From an uncultured Spirochaetota bacterium (GTDB taxonomy: Bacteria > Spirochaetota > Spirochaetia > Treponematales > Rectinemataceae): 64,000 bases of DNA. The stretch is taken from positions 1-64,000 of the forward strand of contig CAIJMU010000044.1 in the NCBI GenBank assembly GCA_903821875.1, written 5' to 3'. A program made the position numbers and the translations under genes. The notes beneath the pieces are model-generated. The model saw only the letters and a program-made list of their open reading frames with translations, searched no databases and was not told the origin of the DNA. Positions 63,337 to 64,000 of the stretch are shown here, in pieces. Position 1 is the stretch's first letter. Every line of letters begins with the position of its first letter.

Positions 63337-63729
63337 CTATGAGAGGCTGACGAGGAGATCCCCCGTGTTCACCGAGGCTCCCTCGGCCACCCCAAGCGAG
63401 GCAACCGTCCCATCCTGGGGGCTGACGATCTCGTTTTCCATTTTCATGGCCTCGAGGATGAGGAGGACCTCTCCCTTCCTGACAGCCTGGCCTACGGCTA
63501 CCCGAAAGGCCATGACCGTGCCAGGCATGGGCGCCTTGACCTGGGCCGAGCCAGCGCTGGCAAGCGGGGCAGTCGCGGCGGGCGCATTCGGAGAAGAGGA
63601 AGGGGCGGCCTGGGGGGCAGCCGCCTGGGATGCAGCGGCATGCGGCGCAGAGGCGGCAGCCGCGCCCCCGACCTCCTCTACCTGAACATCATAACTCTGA
63701 CCATTCACGCTGATGCGGTATCGTTTCAT
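63337..63729 (-). CDS. Biotin carboxyl carrier subunit of a decarboxylase/carboxylase
   Basis: 130 residues from the ATG at 63729 (AAGGAG upstream). Short N-terminal strand region (MKRYRISVNGQSYDVQVEE), an Ala/Pro/Ser linker, and a biotinyl domain with the attachment Lys in EAMKMEN. Size and Ala/Pro linker match the gamma/alpha carrier of sodium-pumping glutaconyl-, methylmalonyl-CoA or oxaloacetate decarboxylases. The gene upstream looks like the matching membrane subunit. Confidence 0.85.
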   Translation of the reverse strand: MKRYRISVNGQSYDVQVEEVGGAAAASAPHAAASQAAAPQAAPSSSPNAPAATAPLASAGSAQVKAPMPGTVMAFRVAVGQAVRKGEVLLILEAMKMENEIVSPQDGTVASLGVAEGASVNTGDLLVSLS

Positions 63730-63745
63730 GCAGTTGTCTCCTTCG

Positions 63746-64000
63746 TTATTTCTGGTAGGCGCGGGCGAGGCGGTCGGCCCAGGACCATACAGGGGTATTG
63801 AATCCACCGAGGCCCTGGGCCGCGGCGATGTTGGTAATGCGGAACTTGTCGGGCGCAAGCCCGCTCGCCGCGGACACAGCCGCTGCGATGATTGCCACAA
63901 GAAGAGCGTCATCCGGGGAGGATTGGGAGGCCACTGCTTTGCCGCCGGAGGTTGCGGGGGTCGCTGAGCCAGTGGGCTCTCCCTCCCCAGTTCCCATCCC
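63746..64000 (-). CDS. Sodium-pump decarboxylase gamma/delta subunit (OadG-like), 3' part
   Basis: At least 84 residues; the 5' end is outside the window. The end (DDALLVAIIAAAVSAASG, FRITNIAAAQG, TPVWSWADRLARAYQK) matches the C-terminus of OadG/MmdD-type subunits, with a Gly/Ser/Pro-rich linker before it; the membrane helix would be upstream. The stop is 16 bases before the biotin carrier gene start, as expected for a decarboxylase operon. Confidence 0.65.
   Translation of the reverse strand, partial: GMGTGEGEPTGSATPATSGGKAVASQSSPDDALLVAIIAAAVSAASGLAPDKFRITNIAAAQGLGGFNTPVWSWADRLARAYQK

Overview
The window looks like chromosome from a GC-rich, diderm, fermentative anaerobe. Outer-membrane proteins and Cys lipoproteins indicate a diderm. 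A single-chain pyruvate:ferredoxin oxidoreductase, a trimeric [FeFe] hydrogenase and a biotin-dependent decarboxylase module indicate an anaerobe. Gene families and relaxed lipoboxes fit a treponeme-like spirochaete best, but this is inference; no rRNA or other phylogenetic marker is present.

Layout. (1) 1-4600: exported proteins: a lipoprotein frame broken by an in-frame TGA, a secreted protein, an NHL-propeller lipoprotein, an omptin-family protease and a small lipoprotein, with a transposase remnant between the last two. (2) 4700-7750: two divergent AAA+ ATPase/nuclease-like genes separated by a 34-bp palindrome with a CRP-like core. (3) 7800-15500: leftward Lon-like protease, propeller-NodB fusion and PQQ-type propeller. 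(4) 15700-26500: energy core: PFOR (nifJ) with a strong terminator, an Imm5-like gene, VapBC, and the leftward hydCBA operon, whose HydB carries a fused GltD/NfnB-like flavoprotein module. (5) 26860-38510: an OmpA-like lipoprotein, then an eight-gene leftward operon: a regulator (HTH plus PTS EIIA), three antiporter-like subunits, NuoH-like, HyfE-like, NuoCD-like and NuoB/ferredoxin-like subunits. The NuoCD-like subunit has lost all four NiFe-binding cysteines, so this is an energy-converting-hydrogenase-related (Ehr) complex and not a hydrogenase. (6) 38500-50450: TetR/SDR pair, ABC-F, SH3 lipoprotein, RF3, a DUF432-like gene, an MCP-CZB-hemerythrin sensor, and PIN-PhoH with a zinc-ribbon partner. 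(7) 50450-57360: accessory island with YefM-YoeB, a Phd/RelE-type pair, HicAB, a truncated ribbon-helix-helix antitoxin and AbiE, rich in palindromic operators and repeats; an N-acetylglutamate synthase gene sits inside it. (8) 57470-64000: deoC, glycerol-1-phosphate dehydrogenase, MFS exporter, ankyrin protein with a possible TIR-like head, NodB deacetylase, and the carrier and gamma subunits of a sodium-pump decarboxylase running off the edge.

Likely interplay: PFOR makes reduced ferredoxin; HydABC can pool electrons from ferredoxin and NADH (perhaps also NADPH through the extra HydB module) to H2; the Ehr complex may couple an unknown ferredoxin-linked reaction to ion pumping; the decarboxylase at the right edge would add a sodium gradient. 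Three operons (Ehr, hicAB, abiE) have well-spaced promoters so close to the start codon that their mRNAs should be leaderless or nearly so.
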